DNA from: Bacteroidota bacterium
GTDB taxonomy: Bacteria; Bacteroidota; Ignavibacteria; Ignavibacteriales; Melioribacteraceae
NCBI GenBank assembly: GCA_023447335.1
Contig: JAEXOD010000101.1
Span: forward strand, 1 to 25,622
Length of the DNA stretch: 25,622 nucleotides
Direction of reading: 5' to 3'
The notes under the pieces are model-generated. The model had not been told where the DNA came from and searched no databases. It saw nothing but the letters and a program-made list of their open reading frames with translations. Shown piece after piece: positions 17,303-24,566 of this stretch; position 1 is the stretch's first letter; each line of letters opens with the position of its first letter. Made by a program: the position numbers and the translations under genes.

Positions 17303-17875
17303 TTAAAGTTTTATTGCATCCCAAGCCAATGAAAATGCTTTTTCAATAGTCTCGGTATTTAATTCTAAGTTTTTACATTGTTTTGAGTTTGCTAAAATCA
17401 TCATCGGATAGAATATAAATGCAGTTAGCATCTCAAAAGGAACGTCCTTTATTACTTTTTGTTCAATTCCCTTTTTTAAAACTAATTTAAATGGTTCAAA
17501 GTGCTTTTCTAATTCATCATGATTAACTAAATCGTTATATCCGGAGTTAGTAAACTGTTCTATATAAAGATATAAATCGTTGTATTTTGAAGAAAACTCA
17601 AATCCGTTATACCAAAAAGTTCTTAAAATATCTCTAAACGGCTTATTTATATCATAATTTTTAAGCAACGCTACACTTAACATCTTTTTTATTTCTATAA
17701 ATGTAGAAACTATCAAATCTTCTTTGTTTTTATAATAAATATAAATTGTTGCCGGTGAAACATTTGCTTCAGCAGCTATTTTTGCTACGGAACAAGAAGA
17801 GAACCCAATAGAATTTACTAGTTTTACCGTTGCATCAATTATTGCTTTTTGTTTACTTTCATCTTTAATTCTCAT
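17303..17875 (-). CDS. TetR/AcrR family transcriptional repressor
   Basis: A 190-residue regulator. The N-terminal 50 residues form the TetR helix-turn-helix: KQKAIIDATVKLVNSIGFSS, then VAKIAAEANVSPATIYIYYK and NKEDLIVSTF. The remaining 140 or so residues are the all-helical ligand/dimer domain and do not reveal the ligand. The start is the only ATG ahead of the HTH; the ribosome site is poor. A palindrome (17884-17905) sits 9 bases upstream, and its twin stands before the next gene, so autorepression plus control of the SDR pair is the simplest reading. An inducer related to the SDR substrate (lipid or aldehyde) is inference. Confidence 0.93.
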   Translation of the reverse strand: MRIKDESKQKAIIDATVKLVNSIGFSSCSVAKIAAEANVSPATIYIYYKNKEDLIVSTFIEIKKMLSVALLKNYDINKPFRDILRTFWYNGFEFSSKYNDLYLYIEQFTNSGYNDLVNHDELEKHFEPFKLVLKKGIEQKVIKDVPFEMLTAFIFYPMMILANSKQCKNLELNTETIEKAFSLAWDAIKL

Positions 17876-17881
17876 GCTTCT

Positions 17882-17910
17882 AAAATAAATGATTATTCAT
17901 TTATTGTCAA
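17882..17910 (-). promoter_or_regulatory. tetR promoter with embedded operator (probable TetR site 2)
   Basis: AATAAATGA...TCATTTATT at 17884-17905 is a near-perfect palindrome. On the minus strand TTGACA (17910-17905) and TATTTT (17887-17882) flank 17 bases that are almost wholly operator, a sigma70-like layout in which the repressor would block the polymerase directly. If that -10 is real, transcription would start about at the ATG itself, giving a leaderless or near-leaderless mRNA. The operator is more certain than the promoter boxes. Confidence 0.6.
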
Positions 17911-17959
17911 GTAAAAAACAAATTAATTTTTAAACAAATTATAAGATGAAGAGTAATTT

Positions 17960-18871
17960 TTATAGAAAATAATCTGAATCAATTTTTTTGATTTCATAAA
18001 GATTTTTTACACTAACACCAATATTGTATTCAATCATTAACTCAGCTAGTTGTTTTCCATCAATTAATACAATTCTCGGTTCAATGCTTTTCACAAATTC
18101 AATTGCAGAGACAGGAAAAGAAGATGTTGTAATAAAAATTCCTTTTTTTGCTTTTTTTGAAAGTAGAGCACCGGCAAAATCTCTAACAGCAGAAATAGGA
18201 ATGGTTGCATCCCATTTTTTCGCTTGAATATAAATAGAATCTAACCCTAATTTATCCTCGTTTATTACTCCGTCAATTCCCCCATCTCCGGATCTTCCAA
18301 CCACTTCTCCTGCTTCTCTTTTTGATCCGCCATAGCCCATTTTTGTTAACAAATCAATAACCACTTGCTCAAAGAATGCAGGTTTACAAGCTTTAATTTG
18401 TTCCAGCAATTCAGATTTTAGTTGATCTGTTAATAAATTAAATGATTCATCCAACAACTCTTCAGGTGACTTTTCTAATTCTTCAATACCGAGTTTAGTT
18501 GGCAACTCGTTCTTTTTGCTGTTATTAGATTTATTCGTAATCCATGCTGAAAAACTAGGAATGGTTTTTAGATATTTAACATCTAATTCTTCCAATTCTT
18601 TCGATAATATTTTCTTACCTTCTTTAGTTATTTGATAATGAGATCTTTCTTTCCTCTCGATTAATCCGGCAAATTTCAGATACGTAGCAGCCCAATTTAA
18701 TCGATTTTCAAATAAACCTTGCGAACCGCTTGGAATTCTAATGATTAACTCGTCATCAGTCAGATTAAAAGATTTTCCAAGGATAACTAATAATTCACTA
18801 ATAGCATGGACATTACCATCAGCAATAGATTTCAAGAATGGTAACAAAATAGCCTGAAACGATGGAATCAT
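17960..18871 (-). CDS. mrr: Mrr-like type IV restriction endonuclease
   Basis: A 303-residue protein with the Mrr layout. An N-terminal winged-helix domain (about 1-100; LNWAATYLKFAGLIER, YQITKEGKKIL) is followed by a linker and a C-terminal PD-(D/E)xK-like nuclease domain with Glu168 in FFEQVV, Asp200 in GDGGIDG and Gln216-x-Lys218 in IQAKKW, then FAGALLSKKAKKGIFITTS. Known Mrr proteins cut DNA with modified bases and need no partner methylase; consistently, no methyltransferase gene is nearby. Ribosome site GAGGT lies 4-5 bases before the ATG. It follows ribH by 24 bases on the same strand, so it may be read through from a housekeeping operon. Not visibly truncated; all catalytic residues are present. 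Confidence 0.9.
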   Translation of the reverse strand: MIPSFQAILLPFLKSIADGNVHAISELLVILGKSFNLTDDELIIRIPSGSQGLFENRLNWAATYLKFAGLIERKERSHYQITKEGKKILSKELEELDVKYLKTIPSFSAWITNKSNNSKKNELPTKLGIEELEKSPEELLDESFNLLTDQLKSELLEQIKACKPAFFEQVVIDLLTKMGYGGSKREAGEVVGRSGDGGIDGVINEDKLGLDSIYIQAKKWDATIPISAVRDFAGALLSKKAKKGIFITTSSFPVSAIEFVKSIEPRIVLIDGKQLAELMIEYNIGVSVKNLYEIKKIDSDYFL

Positions 18872-18895
18872 TGTACCTCACAACCTAATCCGGTT

Positions 18896-19357
18896 TTACA
18901 TTTCTTTAAACAAATTAACCATTTCAATAGCGGTCATTGCAGCATCCCAACCTTTATTTCCTGCTTTTGTACCTGCTCTTTCAACAGCTTGTTCAATTGT
19001 ATCTGTAGTTAATACACCAAATGCTATAGGTAATTTATGTTTTAACGAAGTTTGGGCAATCCCTTTAGAAACTTCAGAAGCAACATAATCGAAATGAGGA
19101 GTTGATCCTCTAATAACCGCACCTACACAAATCAAAGCATCATATTTCTTACATTCAGCTAATTTTTCGGTTGTAACCGGTATTTCAAAAGCTCCGGGCA
19201 CTTTTATAACAGTAATATTTTCTTCTTGAGCATCATGTCTTTTTAAGCAATCAATTGCACCTTCAACTAATTTTTGACTAATAAAATCGTTAAATCTACT
19301 AACAACAATTGCAAATTTTATATCTTTAGCTATTAAATTTCCTTCAATTATATTCAT
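18896..19357 (-). CDS. ribH: 6,7-dimethyl-8-ribityllumazine synthase
   Basis: A 153-residue enzyme of riboflavin synthesis that condenses the ribityl-pyrimidine with dihydroxybutanone phosphate; it forms pentamers or icosahedral shells. Motifs are complete: VVSRFN, VPGAFEIP, GAVIRGSTPHFDYVA (with the catalytic His) and AFGVLTTDTIEQAVERAG followed by NKGWDAA. Length is typical. Ribosome site AAAGGA. It lies 11 bases after the PHP gene and 24 before mrr; the other rib genes are not in the window, and no FMN riboswitch is seen upstream. Confidence 0.96.
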   Translation of the reverse strand: MNIIEGNLIAKDIKFAIVVSRFNDFISQKLVEGAIDCLKRHDAQEENITVIKVPGAFEIPVTTEKLAECKKYDALICVGAVIRGSTPHFDYVASEVSKGIAQTSLKHKLPIAFGVLTTDTIEQAVERAGTKAGNKGWDAAMTAIEMVNLFKEM

Positions 19358-19368
19358 TTTATTTTCCT

Positions 19369-20196
19369 TTAGTAATTTTTATAAACTAATCTTCTCATTG
19401 TATCCACTAATTTACCCGGGATAACATACTTACCTAAATTTTCGTCATCATTTTTATAACCGCCATGATAATCAGAACCACCTGTTTCAAACAAAAAATA
19501 GGAATTAACAATACCCCTATAAAAATGAGTATGATTGTGTGAATGCGACGGATGAATAGTCTCAATTCCGTCTATACCGGATTTAATTAATGAAGTTACG
19601 ATTGAATCACAAATATTAACCGGATGTGCCAAAATTACAAGACCGCCCGCATCACTAATAAGTTTAATGGCACTTACTGCTGAAAGATGATTTTTTTTAA
19701 CATATGCAGGTCCGTTATCCCTAAGGTATTTGTCAAAAGCCTCGTAATAATTTTTAACAACTCCTAATGCAACAAGTGTATTAGCAATGTGTGGTCTTCC
19801 GATAGACGAATATTTGGCACGTTCCACAACATCATCAATTGTGATGTTAACGCCCAAAAAGTTAAGTTTTTCAATTATTTTTTTCGCCCTATTCATTCTT
19901 TCGGCTTTGAAGAACTTGATGTATTTAACCAAGTTTTCATCTTCAATATCAATAAAATAACCCAACAAGTGAACTTCTTTATCTTCAACATCGGTACTTA
20001 TTTCAATACCGTTAATTAGTTCAATACTGTGATACTTGGCTCGCTCCCTTGCTTCTAAAACTCCGTCAACAGAATCGTGATCGGTTAAACTAGCAATTTT
20101 TATACCTTTATCGGCAACCTTATCAATTAACTCAGTAGGCGATAAAAACCCGTCACTGTAGTATGAATGCATATGTAAATCGGCAACCGGAAGCAT
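19369..20196 (-). CDS. PHP domain phosphoesterase (RNase AM/YciV-like)
   Basis: A 275-residue metal-dependent phosphoesterase of the PHP family. Metal-binding motifs appear in order: DLHMHSYYSDG (residues 6-16), SLTDHDSVDG, NGIEISTD, the inserted IGRPHIANTLV segment typical of YciV-like proteins, LILAHPVN, and GGSDYHG near the end. Characterised relatives hydrolyse 3',5'-nucleoside bisphosphates or act as 5'-3' exoribonucleases that mature rRNA 5' ends (RNase AM); this one most resembles that branch, but the activity is inferred. A His-rich SHSHNHTHF loop may be an additional metal site. It starts 5 bases after the Crp-family stop, with no separate ribosome site, so it depends on upstream translation. 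Confidence 0.87.
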   Translation of the reverse strand: MLPVADLHMHSYYSDGFLSPTELIDKVADKGIKIASLTDHDSVDGVLEARERAKYHSIELINGIEISTDVEDKEVHLLGYFIDIEDENLVKYIKFFKAERMNRAKKIIEKLNFLGVNITIDDVVERAKYSSIGRPHIANTLVALGVVKNYYEAFDKYLRDNGPAYVKKNHLSAVSAIKLISDAGGLVILAHPVNICDSIVTSLIKSGIDGIETIHPSHSHNHTHFYRGIVNSYFLFETGGSDYHGGYKNDDENLGKYVIPGKLVDTMRRLVYKNY

Positions 20197-20201
20197 AATT
20201 C

Positions 20202-20885
20202 TTAAACGTACAATTCCTTAAATTTGATATAATCTAAAATTTTTAATTTGGCACCGTCCATTTCAATAAGTTCTTTTTTTGCAAAAGCATGTAAAGTTCT
20301 GGAAATAGTTTCTCTGGATGTACCTGCCATATTTGCTAAATCTTGTTGCAACGGCAATTTTTCAATTTCAACAATTCCGTTTTTAATTTTTCCCAGATCA
20401 TCAGCCAATTGTAAAATAACGGTAGCAACTTTACCTTCGGCATCTTTTAAGGATAGAGCTTTAATTTTTATATCTGCTTGTCTCAATCTACGCGTTAATT
20501 CTTGCAATAAAGAAATTGCAATTTCGGGGTGTGTTTGTAATAAATCTAAAAACTGAGCACGTTGAATAATAAACAATTCAGTATCTTCAATAGCGGTAAC
20601 GGTTGCAGAACGAGCTTGACCGTCTAAAATTGCCATTTCACCAAAAAAATCAGAATCTGCCAATATAGATAAAATAACTTCGCGACCGTCTGTACTAGTT
20701 CGACTTACTTTAACCTTCCCTTCCACAATAATAAATAACGCCGAACCCGCATCTTCTTCAAGTAAAACAACGGTTTCGCGTTTATAAAACCTTTTACTTC
20801 CGGCTTCACTAATTGTCTCTATTGTGTTATCCGGTAATTCAGAAAATATCGGCACGTACTTTAAAAACTCGGTGGACGAAGACAT
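20202..20885 (-). CDS. Crp/Fnr family transcriptional regulator (Crp-like)
   Basis: About 227 residues. N-terminal cyclic-nucleotide-binding fold: GSALFIIVEGKVKVSR, then the phosphate cassette FGEMAILDGQARSATVTA, which keeps Glu and the Arg-Ser-Ala core of cAMP-binding CRP. The C-terminal winged HTH has LANMAGTSRETISRTL; Arg, Glu and the Arg four residues later match the base-reading residues of E. coli CRP. There is no cysteine anywhere, so it is not an Fe-S FNR sensor. The start at 20885 (ATG, after AGAGGTG) is preferred to a GTG two codons earlier. A perfect TGTGA-N6-TCACA site lies 23 bases upstream, so autoregulation is likely. First gene of crp-PHP-ribH-mrr. Confidence 0.92.
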   Translation of the reverse strand: MSSSTEFLKYVPIFSELPDNTIETISEAGSKRFYKRETVVLLEEDAGSALFIIVEGKVKVSRTSTDGREVILSILADSDFFGEMAILDGQARSATVTAIEDTELFIIQRAQFLDLLQTHPEIAISLLQELTRRLRQADIKIKALSLKDAEGKVATVILQLADDLGKIKNGIVEIEKLPLQQDLANMAGTSRETISRTLHAFAKKELIEMDGAKLKILDYIKFKELYV

Positions 20886-20907
20886 ATTCACCTCTATTAA
20901 TAAAAAA

Positions 20908-20925
20908 ATGTGATTTAACTCACAT
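20908..20925 (-). promoter_or_regulatory. Perfect CRP-type operator (TGTGA-N6-TCACA)
   Basis: ATGTGATTTAACTCACAT is a perfect inverted repeat in its outer six bases on each side and matches the CRP consensus. It lies 23 bases upstream of the regulator start, where it would overlap or adjoin its promoter, and about 120 bases before the probable gap start of transcription. Confidence 0.78.
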
Positions 20926-21002
20926 TTATACTAAAAATTTGGGAATTAAACAAGAACATTTTTGACTAAAATAAAAGTTAATCAAAATTTAATCACCTTT
21001 TG

Positions 21003-21033
21003 TTGTAAAAATTAAAATTTATGCTTAATTTTG
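21003..21033 (+). promoter_or_regulatory. Bacteroidetes-type promoter of gap
   Basis: TTG (21003-21005), a 20-base spacer and TAATTTTG (21026-21033) fit the TTG-N19-21-TAnnTTTG promoter. The start of transcription would be near 21040, giving a leader of roughly 33 bases to the ATG at 21073. Confidence 0.55.
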
Positions 21034-21072
21034 TATGCTTATTTAAAAATCATTATTATAACGGAGGAAATT

Positions 21073-22068
21073 ATGCCAATTAAAGTTGGAATTAATGGTT
21101 TCGGAAGAATCGGTCGTTTAGTATTCAGAAGAGGCTTAGAATTAGGTAATATCGAATTTGTAGGTATCAACGATTTAACTGATGCAAAAACTTTAGCTCA
21201 CTTATTAAAATATGATTCAGTTCATGGTAAATTTAAAGGTGAAGTTAGTGTTGAAGGCGATTGCATTATCGTTAACGGTCAAAAAATTAAAATCACTGCC
21301 GAAAAAGACCCTGCAAACTTAAAATGGGGCGAATTAGGTGCTGAAGTTGTTGTTGAAGCTACCGGTATTTTCCGTTCTCAAGATGCTTGCATGAAACACA
21401 TTGCCGGCGGTGCTAAAAAAGTTGTTTTAACTGTTCCTTCAAAAGGTGATGTTGATGCTACTATAGTATTAGGCGTTAACGATGAAAAATTAACTGGCGA
21501 AGAAAAAGTTATCTCTAATGCTTCTTGTACAACTAACTGTTTAGCTCCTGTTGCTAAAGTGTTAAACGATAAATTTGGAATTGAAAAAGGTTACATGACT
21601 ACAGTTCACTCTTATACTAACGATCAAAGAGTATTGGATTTACCACACTCAGATTTAAGAAGAGCTCGTTCTGCTGCTGTTAATATTATTCCTACAACTA
21701 CCGGTGCCGCTAAAGCTGTTGGTAAAGTTATTCCTGAATTAAAAGGTAAATTAGACGGTTTCTCATTACGTGTTCCTACTCCTGACGGTTCAATTACAGA
21801 TTTAGTTGCTATCTTAAAGAAAGAAGTTACTGTAGAAGAAGTTAATGCTGCTATTAAAGAAGCTGCTGAAACAACTATGAAAGGAATTTTGGAATATACC
21901 GAAGATCCTATCGTTTCAACAGATATAGTTGGAAATCCTGCTTCCAGTATTTTTGATGCTCAATCAACAATGGCTAACGGTAACTTAGTTAAAGTTGTTT
22001 CTTGGTACGATAACGAATGGGGTTATTCTTGCAGAGTAGTAGATTTAATCGAAAAAATTGCAAAATAA
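21073..22068 (+). CDS. gap: Glyceraldehyde-3-phosphate dehydrogenase, type I
   Basis: A 331-residue glycolytic enzyme that oxidatively phosphorylates glyceraldehyde-3-phosphate to 1,3-bisphosphoglycerate with NAD. Motifs: GINGFGRIGRL at 6-16, INDLTD (NAD-type), the active site SNASCTTNCLAP with Cys152, the His in TVHSYT, SAAVNIIPTTTGAAKA and WYDNEWGYSCR. The start is the ATG after a strong GGAGG; a longer in-frame reading from a TTG at 21031 falls inside the promoter and is rejected. Codons favour GCT, GTT and GGT more than in its neighbours, as expected for high expression. Followed by its own terminator, 86 bases before pgk. Confidence 0.98.
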   Translation: MPIKVGINGFGRIGRLVFRRGLELGNIEFVGINDLTDAKTLAHLLKYDSVHGKFKGEVSVEGDCIIVNGQKIKITAEKDPANLKWGELGAEVVVEATGIFRSQDACMKHIAGGAKKVVLTVPSKGDVDATIVLGVNDEKLTGEEKVISNASCTTNCLAPVAKVLNDKFGIEKGYMTTVHSYTNDQRVLDLPHSDLRRARSAAVNIIPTTTGAAKAVGKVIPELKGKLDGFSLRVPTPDGSITDLVAILKKEVTVEEVNAAIKEAAETTMKGILEYTEDPIVSTDIVGNPASSIFDAQSTMANGNLVKVVSWYDNEWGYSCRVVDLIEKIAK

Positions 22069-22098
22069 TTAAGGTTATATCAAGTAGATAAGATTACG

Positions 22099-22129
22099 AA
22101 GACGCAGGAATTTCTTGCGTCTTTTTTTT
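22099..22129 (+). terminator. Intrinsic terminator after gap
   Basis: GACGCAGGAA (22101-22110) pairs with TTCTTGCGTC (22112-22121) with one wobble; realistically the inner pairs open to a 5-base loop. A run of eight T follows. It lies between gap and pgk, so pgk is either read through partially or has its own promoter. Confidence 0.85.
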
Positions 22130-22154
22130 AAATTAAATTCTTTGGAGGATTTAT

Positions 22155-23351
22155 ATGAATAAAAAAATGATTGATGATATTGAATTAAAAGGTAAAAGAG
22201 TTTTAGTACGTGTAGATTTCAACGTACCTTTAGACGAAAACTTAAATATTACCGATGATATAAGAATTTCTTCCGCACTGCCTACAATTAAAAAGATTAT
22301 GGCTGAAGGCGGAAAAGTAATTTTAATGAGCCACTTAGGTCGTCCTAAAGGTCAACCAAATCCAAAATATAGCTTAAAACCGGCAGCAGTTCGTTTAAGC
22401 GAATTATTAGGCGTTGAAGTTAAAATGGCTACCGATTGTATTGGTGAAGAAGTTAAAGCTTTGGTTAACGGTTTAAATGACGGTGAAGTTTGTTTATTAG
22501 AAAATTTAAGATATCATGCAGAAGAAGAAAAAAACGTTCCTGAATTTGCTGCTCAATTAGCTGAATTAGGCGATGTTTATGTTAATGACGCATTTGGTAG
22601 CGCACACCGTGCTCACGCTTCAACAGAAGGCGTAACAAAATACATTACTACCTGCGTAAGCGGTTACTTAATGAAAAAAGAATTAGATTACTTAGGAAAT
22701 GCAGTTGCTAACCCAAAACGTCCTTTTACTGCAATTTTGGGCGGTGCAAAAATTTCCGGCAAAATTGATGTTATTAACAACTTAGTTTCAAAGGTTGATA
22801 ATTTAATTATCGGCGGCGGAATGGCTTACACTTTCTATAAAGCTATGGGTCACGAAGTCGGTACATCTTTATTAGAAGCAGAAAAAGTTGAATTAGCTAA
22901 GGAAATTTTAGAAAGCGTGCCTAAATCAGGTGTTAATTTCATGTTACCTAAAGATGTGGTTGTTGCTCCTGAATTTAACAACGATTCACCTTCCGATGTA
23001 GTCGGAATAGACGGAATTCCTGCCGATAAAATGGGATTAGATATCGGTCCGGCAACTATTGAAGCTTTCAAAAAAGTTGTTTTAGAAAGCAATACTATTT
23101 TATGGAACGGTCCTATGGGCGTTTTTGAAATGGATAATTTTGCAAAAGGAACAAACGCAATTGCTATGGCATTGGTTGAAGCAACCGAAAAGGGTGCTAT
23201 TACAATAATAGGCGGCGGCGATAGCGCAAGTGCGATTAAAAAAGCAGGCGTTGAAGATAAAGTAACTCACGTTTCTACCGGCGGCGGTGCTTCTTTAGAA
23301 TTCTTAGAAGGCAAAGTATTACCCGGCGTTGACGCTTTAAACGATAAATAG
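22155..23351 (+). CDS. pgk: Phosphoglycerate kinase
   Basis: A 398-residue two-domain monomeric kinase that transfers the acyl phosphate of 1,3-bisphosphoglycerate to ADP. Motifs in order: RVLVRVDFNVPLDE, LMSHLGRPKGQPNPKYSL, LLENLRYHAEEEKN, NDAFGSAHRAHAS (substrate basic patch), FTAILGGAKISGKI, WNGPMGVFE and TIIGGGDSASAI. Length is typical. A GGAGG ribosome site lies 6 bases before the ATG. Same expression-type codon use as gap. It follows gap as in many bacteria and closes with a strong terminator. Confidence 0.98.
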   Translation: MNKKMIDDIELKGKRVLVRVDFNVPLDENLNITDDIRISSALPTIKKIMAEGGKVILMSHLGRPKGQPNPKYSLKPAAVRLSELLGVEVKMATDCIGEEVKALVNGLNDGEVCLLENLRYHAEEEKNVPEFAAQLAELGDVYVNDAFGSAHRAHASTEGVTKYITTCVSGYLMKKELDYLGNAVANPKRPFTAILGGAKISGKIDVINNLVSKVDNLIIGGGMAYTFYKAMGHEVGTSLLEAEKVELAKEILESVPKSGVNFMLPKDVVVAPEFNNDSPSDVVGIDGIPADKMGLDIGPATIEAFKKVVLESNTILWNGPMGVFEMDNFAKGTNAIAMALVEATEKGAITIIGGGDSASAIKKAGVEDKVTHVSTGGGASLEFLEGKVLPGVDALNDK

Positions 23352-23358
23352 TAGTTTT

Positions 23359-23438
23359 AATTTTGAATTCTCAATTTTGAATTCTCAATGTCCTCATTCC
23401 GTTTTCGGAATGGGGATTTTTTTTAATTTTGAATTGTG
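23359..23438. repeat. Short 14-bp tandem repeat around the pgk terminator
   Basis: AATTTTGAATTCTC occurs twice in tandem (23359-23372, 23373-23386), and a variant AATTTTGAATTGTG appears just after the terminator (23425-23438). The rest of the gap to 23602 is AT-rich without visible structure. Confidence 0.6.
23392..23424 (+). terminator. Intrinsic terminator after pgk
   Basis: A 10-bp stem, CCTCATTCCG (23392-23401) with CGGAATGGGG (23406-23415), one G-T wobble, TTTT loop, followed by a run of eight T. About 40 bases after the pgk stop. Confidence 0.9.
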
Positions 23439-23602
23439 AACTTTCAATTTTTCTTCTAATTTACTTTAGCTTATAAGATTGGAATTAGTGTAACACTTTA
23501 AATACTCTGACATGAAGTACAAAATACATCATAAAAATCAGAACCTTTTTATAACTTTTAATGTCTAATAATATAAAATTTTACATTAAACAAAAAATAA
23601 GT

Positions 23603-23610
23603 TAATTTTG
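23603..23610 (+). promoter_or_regulatory. Probable TAnnTTTG promoter element before the rhomboid gene
   Basis: TAATTTTG within TTAATTTTGTAT, the same 12 bases as in the gap promoter, 26 bases ahead of the ATG. No clear TTG lies at the -33 position. Confidence 0.42.
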
Positions 23611-23636
23611 TATATAAAAAATTACGAGAAATAGCA

Positions 23637-24566
23637 ATGGGTTATTACGATAGAGATTATTACCGCCCGGGTGGTTTTGGATTTTCATTTTTTCCGCCGG
23701 TTATTAAAAATTTATTAATAATTAATGCGATTGTTTTTGTTTTACAAACATTGTTTGAAAGCATTACTTTCGGCGGTGTACCGGGGTGGTATTATGTTAA
23801 TAGGTATTTCGCATTAAATCCCCTTGTAGGATACGACCAAGCGATGCAGCCCTATAATTTCCAAATTTGGCAATTAGTAACTTATCAATTTATGCATGGC
23901 GGATTTAGCCATATCTTATTTAATATGTTTATGTTATGGATGTTCGGTATGGAAGTTGAAAACATTTGGGGTAGTAAAAAGTTTTTAATTTTTTATATTT
24001 TATGCGGCGTAGGCGCAGGTCTTTTCCAAAGTTTACTTCCATTAATTTTTGCATTGGATGCAGCCCCAACAGTTGGTGCAAGCGGTTCCGTATTCGGCGT
24101 AATGATAGCATTTGCTATGTTCTTTCCTGACAGACATATTTACTTATACTTCTTGTTACCTATTAAGGCTAAATATTTAGTAGCCTTTTTAGTTATTGTT
24201 GAGTTTCTTTCTGTAGGCAATATGAGCTTTGTTGCTCATTTGGCACACATAGGAGGAGCAGTAACAGGTTTCTTTTTTGTACTTTTTGATAAACAACATA
24301 ATTTTAATTTTGATCGTCTATTTAAAAGTAACCGTAAAAAAGGAAATATTAATTATAACTTTAGACGTCCTTCCTCTGCATATCAGAGCAATAATGTTGA
24401 AGAAGCGGATTTTGTGGATATAAACAACGTTAATACCGGTTCAAAAGACGAGGATGCATCCCAAGAAGAAATTGACAGAATTTTAGATAAAATTAGTCAA
24501 TCAGGGTATAATAATTTAACCGATAGAGAAAAAAGGATTTTATTTAATGCAAGCAAGAAACAATAG
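23637..24566 (+). CDS. Rhomboid family intramembrane serine protease
   Basis: A 309-residue polytopic membrane protein with about six helices between residues 22 and 215. The catalytic pair is visible: Ser149 in GASGSVFG and His204 in AHLAHIGGA (His201 is also present), with the oxyanion-region HGGFSHILFNMFMLW at 87-101. The Tyr/Gly/Phe-rich start (MGYYDRDYYRPGGFGFSFFP) and the long polar tail after residue 215, ending in an acidic helix pair IDRILDKISQSGYNNLTDREKRIL, match the Bacteroidota rhomboid subgroup with an extra C-terminal DUF6576-like motif. Substrates are unknown. Its last 20 bases overlap the next gene, implying coupling. Confidence 0.93.
   Translation: MGYYDRDYYRPGGFGFSFFPPVIKNLLIINAIVFVLQTLFESITFGGVPGWYYVNRYFALNPLVGYDQAMQPYNFQIWQLVTYQFMHGGFSHILFNMFMLWMFGMEVENIWGSKKFLIFYILCGVGAGLFQSLLPLIFALDAAPTVGASGSVFGVMIAFAMFFPDRHIYLYFLLPIKAKYLVAFLVIVEFLSVGNMSFVAHLAHIGGAVTGFFFVLFDKQHNFNFDRLFKSNRKKGNINYNFRRPSSAYQSNNVEEADFVDINNVNTGSKDEDASQEEIDRILDKISQSGYNNLTDREKRILFNASKKQ

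Noticed and set aside
17960..18871. Multi-gene defence island around mrr
   Set aside because: Neighbours are ribH, TetR and SDR genes; no methylase, helicase, toxin-antitoxin or integrase is present.
18896..20196. FMN riboswitch linked to ribH
   Set aside because: The spacer before ribH is 11 bases and the one before PHP is 5; no room for the aptamer.
21031..21072. Longer gap reading frame beginning at TTG 21031
   Set aside because: It overlaps the probable promoter element; the protein family begins at the ATG at 21073, which has a GGAGG ribosome site.
23487..23497. AGTGT-A-ACACT palindrome after pgk
   Set aside because: Short, single copy, and not placed near a promoter element or start codon.
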